A stretch of 5,613 nt of DNA. Origin: Bdellovibrionales bacterium (lineage in GTDB: Bacteria > Bdellovibrionota > Bdellovibrionia > Bdellovibrionales > JAMPXM01). The notes below the pieces were generated by a model, which saw only the letters and a list, made by a program, of their open reading frames with translations, was not told the DNA's origin and did not search any database. The stretch spans positions 1-5,613 of the forward strand of contig SXSP01000192.1 of the NCBI GenBank assembly GCA_005792225.1, read 5' to 3'. A program made the translations under genes and the position numbers. Below, one piece after another: positions 5,116 through 5,613 of this stretch. The first letter of the stretch is position 1, and each line of letters begins with the position of its first letter.

Positions 5116-5148
5116 ATGGACGGGCCAAGGAAAAGAGGAAGATGCTGA
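5116..5148 (+). CDS. Possible 10-codon leader peptide overlapping the hemerythrin-like start
   Basis: An ATG at 5116 has GGAG (5107-5110) five bases upstream and opens a ten-residue frame, MDGPRKRGRC, whose TGA at 5146-5148 lies just inside the start of the hemerythrin-like gene (5142). Codons 5, 7 and 9 are AGG, AGA and AGA, arginine codons that are uncommon in the neighbouring genes. Translation could couple to or regulate the downstream gene. It may equally be chance, since the same purine-rich bases form the downstream ribosome binding site. Confidence 0.25.
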   Translation: MDGPRKRGRC

Positions 5149-5594
5149 TATACGACCAGCTCAAGCGGGATCATGAGAAACTGAAGTCCATGATGAACCG
5201 CTTGGAAGCAACTACGGGCCGCGCGGTGAAAACGCGGATGGAGCTTCTGCAGGAACTTAAAACTCTCCTGCTCGCGCACACAAAGGCGGAAGAAGCCGTT
5301 TTTTACCGCACGATTCTCTCGGACGACAGCACCTGCGATCAGGCGCTCGAGTCGCTCGATGAACACAAGTCAGCGGAAGCCGCGCTCGCGGAGATCGAGG
5401 ATACCGATCCCAAATCCGATGCGTGGCTGCAGCGATTTAAATTCTTCAAGCGGAGTCTTGAGCACCATTTCGAAGAGGAAGAAAAAGATCTCTTCAAGAA
5501 GGCTCGCAAGATTGTCAGTCGCGACGAGGCCGAAGAGCTGGGAGACATTTTTCAAGAGCTTCGCATCGAAGTGATCGAGGATCTTGGAACTTAA
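5142..5594 (+). CDS. Hemerythrin-like HHE-domain protein
   Basis: Hemerythrin-like proteins form a four-helix bundle that holds a diiron centre binding O2 or reacting with NO or peroxide; roles include oxygen sensing or storage and iron-sulfur repair. The 150-residue product begins MLIYDQLKRDHEKL, the usual first helix. Likely iron ligands are H11, H46 and E50 (HTKAE), H75 and E79 (HKSAE), and H108 or H109 with E112 or E113 (HHFEEEE), so all helices carry ligands. The domain fills the protein and no sensor or output domain is attached. The ATG at 5142 is preferred: it has AAGGA and GAGG purine-rich sites just upstream and removes a 26-residue Arg-rich extension that would start at GTG 5064 or ATG 5067 and is foreign to the fold. 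Cytoplasmic location is inferred from the lack of a signal peptide. The next gene starts eight bases after the stop. Confidence 0.85.
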   Translation: MLIYDQLKRDHEKLKSMMNRLEATTGRAVKTRMELLQELKTLLLAHTKAEEAVFYRTILSDDSTCDQALESLDEHKSAEAALAEIEDTDPKSDAWLQRFKFFKRSLEHHFEEEEKDLFKKARKIVSRDEAEELGDIFQELRIEVIEDLGT

Positions 5595-5602
5595 GGAAGA
5601 GT

Positions 5603-5613
5603 ATGGCGCTACC
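5603..5613 (+). CDS. Start of a further gene, cut by the window end
   Basis: An ATG at 5603 follows AAGGA (5593-5597) with a five-base spacer, and the ribosome binding site overlaps the stop codon of the hemerythrin-like gene. Only Met-Ala-Leu can be read. The spacing suggests co-transcription with the hemerythrin-like gene. The product cannot be named. Confidence 0.4.

Noticed and set aside
5064..5141. N-terminal extension of the hemerythrin-like protein from GTG 5064 or ATG 5067
   Set aside because: The added 26 residues are Arg/Lys/Ser-rich and not part of the HHE fold, and the ATG at 5142 has a strong purine-rich site directly upstream. It remains possible but unlikely.

Overview
The window carries a moderately GC-rich bacterial chromosome segment with dense genes, clear Shine-Dalgarno sites and short intergenic gaps. 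Two lipobox signal peptides, a BamB-type outer-membrane assembly protein and a YfgM-type membrane protein show that the host is a Gram-negative (diderm) bacterium. An NAD-type leucine dehydrogenase next to a yfgM-bamB pair, and a small lipoprotein I cannot place in a known family, would fit the Bdellovibrionota/Myxococcota ('deltaproteobacterial') sphere better than an enterobacterium. That placement is an inference from gene content, not a demonstrated identity. I see no mobile element, CRISPR array, tRNA or rRNA.

Layout. Positions 1-139 are a leader region with a CRP-like palindrome (69-84) and short inverted repeats. It precedes a branched-chain amino acid (leucine) dehydrogenase gene (140-1255). 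A bulged hairpin at 1263-1304 and a repeat-rich spacer then separate this gene from a tight three-gene cluster on the + strand: a YfgM-like TPR membrane protein (1412-2302, GTG start), BamB (2305-3495) and an unrecognised small lipoprotein (3497-3964). The gaps inside the cluster are 2 and 1 bases and each start is served by a ribosome binding site inside the gene before it, so it is almost certainly one operon for envelope biogenesis. YfgM works at the Sec translocon in the inner membrane and BamB in the outer-membrane beta-barrel assembly complex. The third gene may be a lineage-specific envelope partner.

On the minus strand, a small membrane protein resembling DUF2784 (4322-3945) converges on the lipoprotein gene, and the two coding ends overlap by 20 bases. 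It diverges from a + strand NAD(P)H-dependent FMN reductase (4389-4976) across a spacer of about 65 bases. A GC-rich hairpin (4989-5014) follows the reductase. A hemerythrin-like (HHE) iron protein (5142-5594) comes next, preceded by a possible 10-codon leader ORF, and the first codons of a further gene (ATG at 5603) are cut off by the window end.

Overall this is mostly housekeeping and redox metabolism. I do not see convincing evidence for a wholly new system. The parts most worth a second look are the unknown lipoprotein tied to yfgM-bamB, the CRP-like site before the leucine dehydrogenase, the coding overlap at 3945-3964, and the possible leader peptide before the hemerythrin gene.
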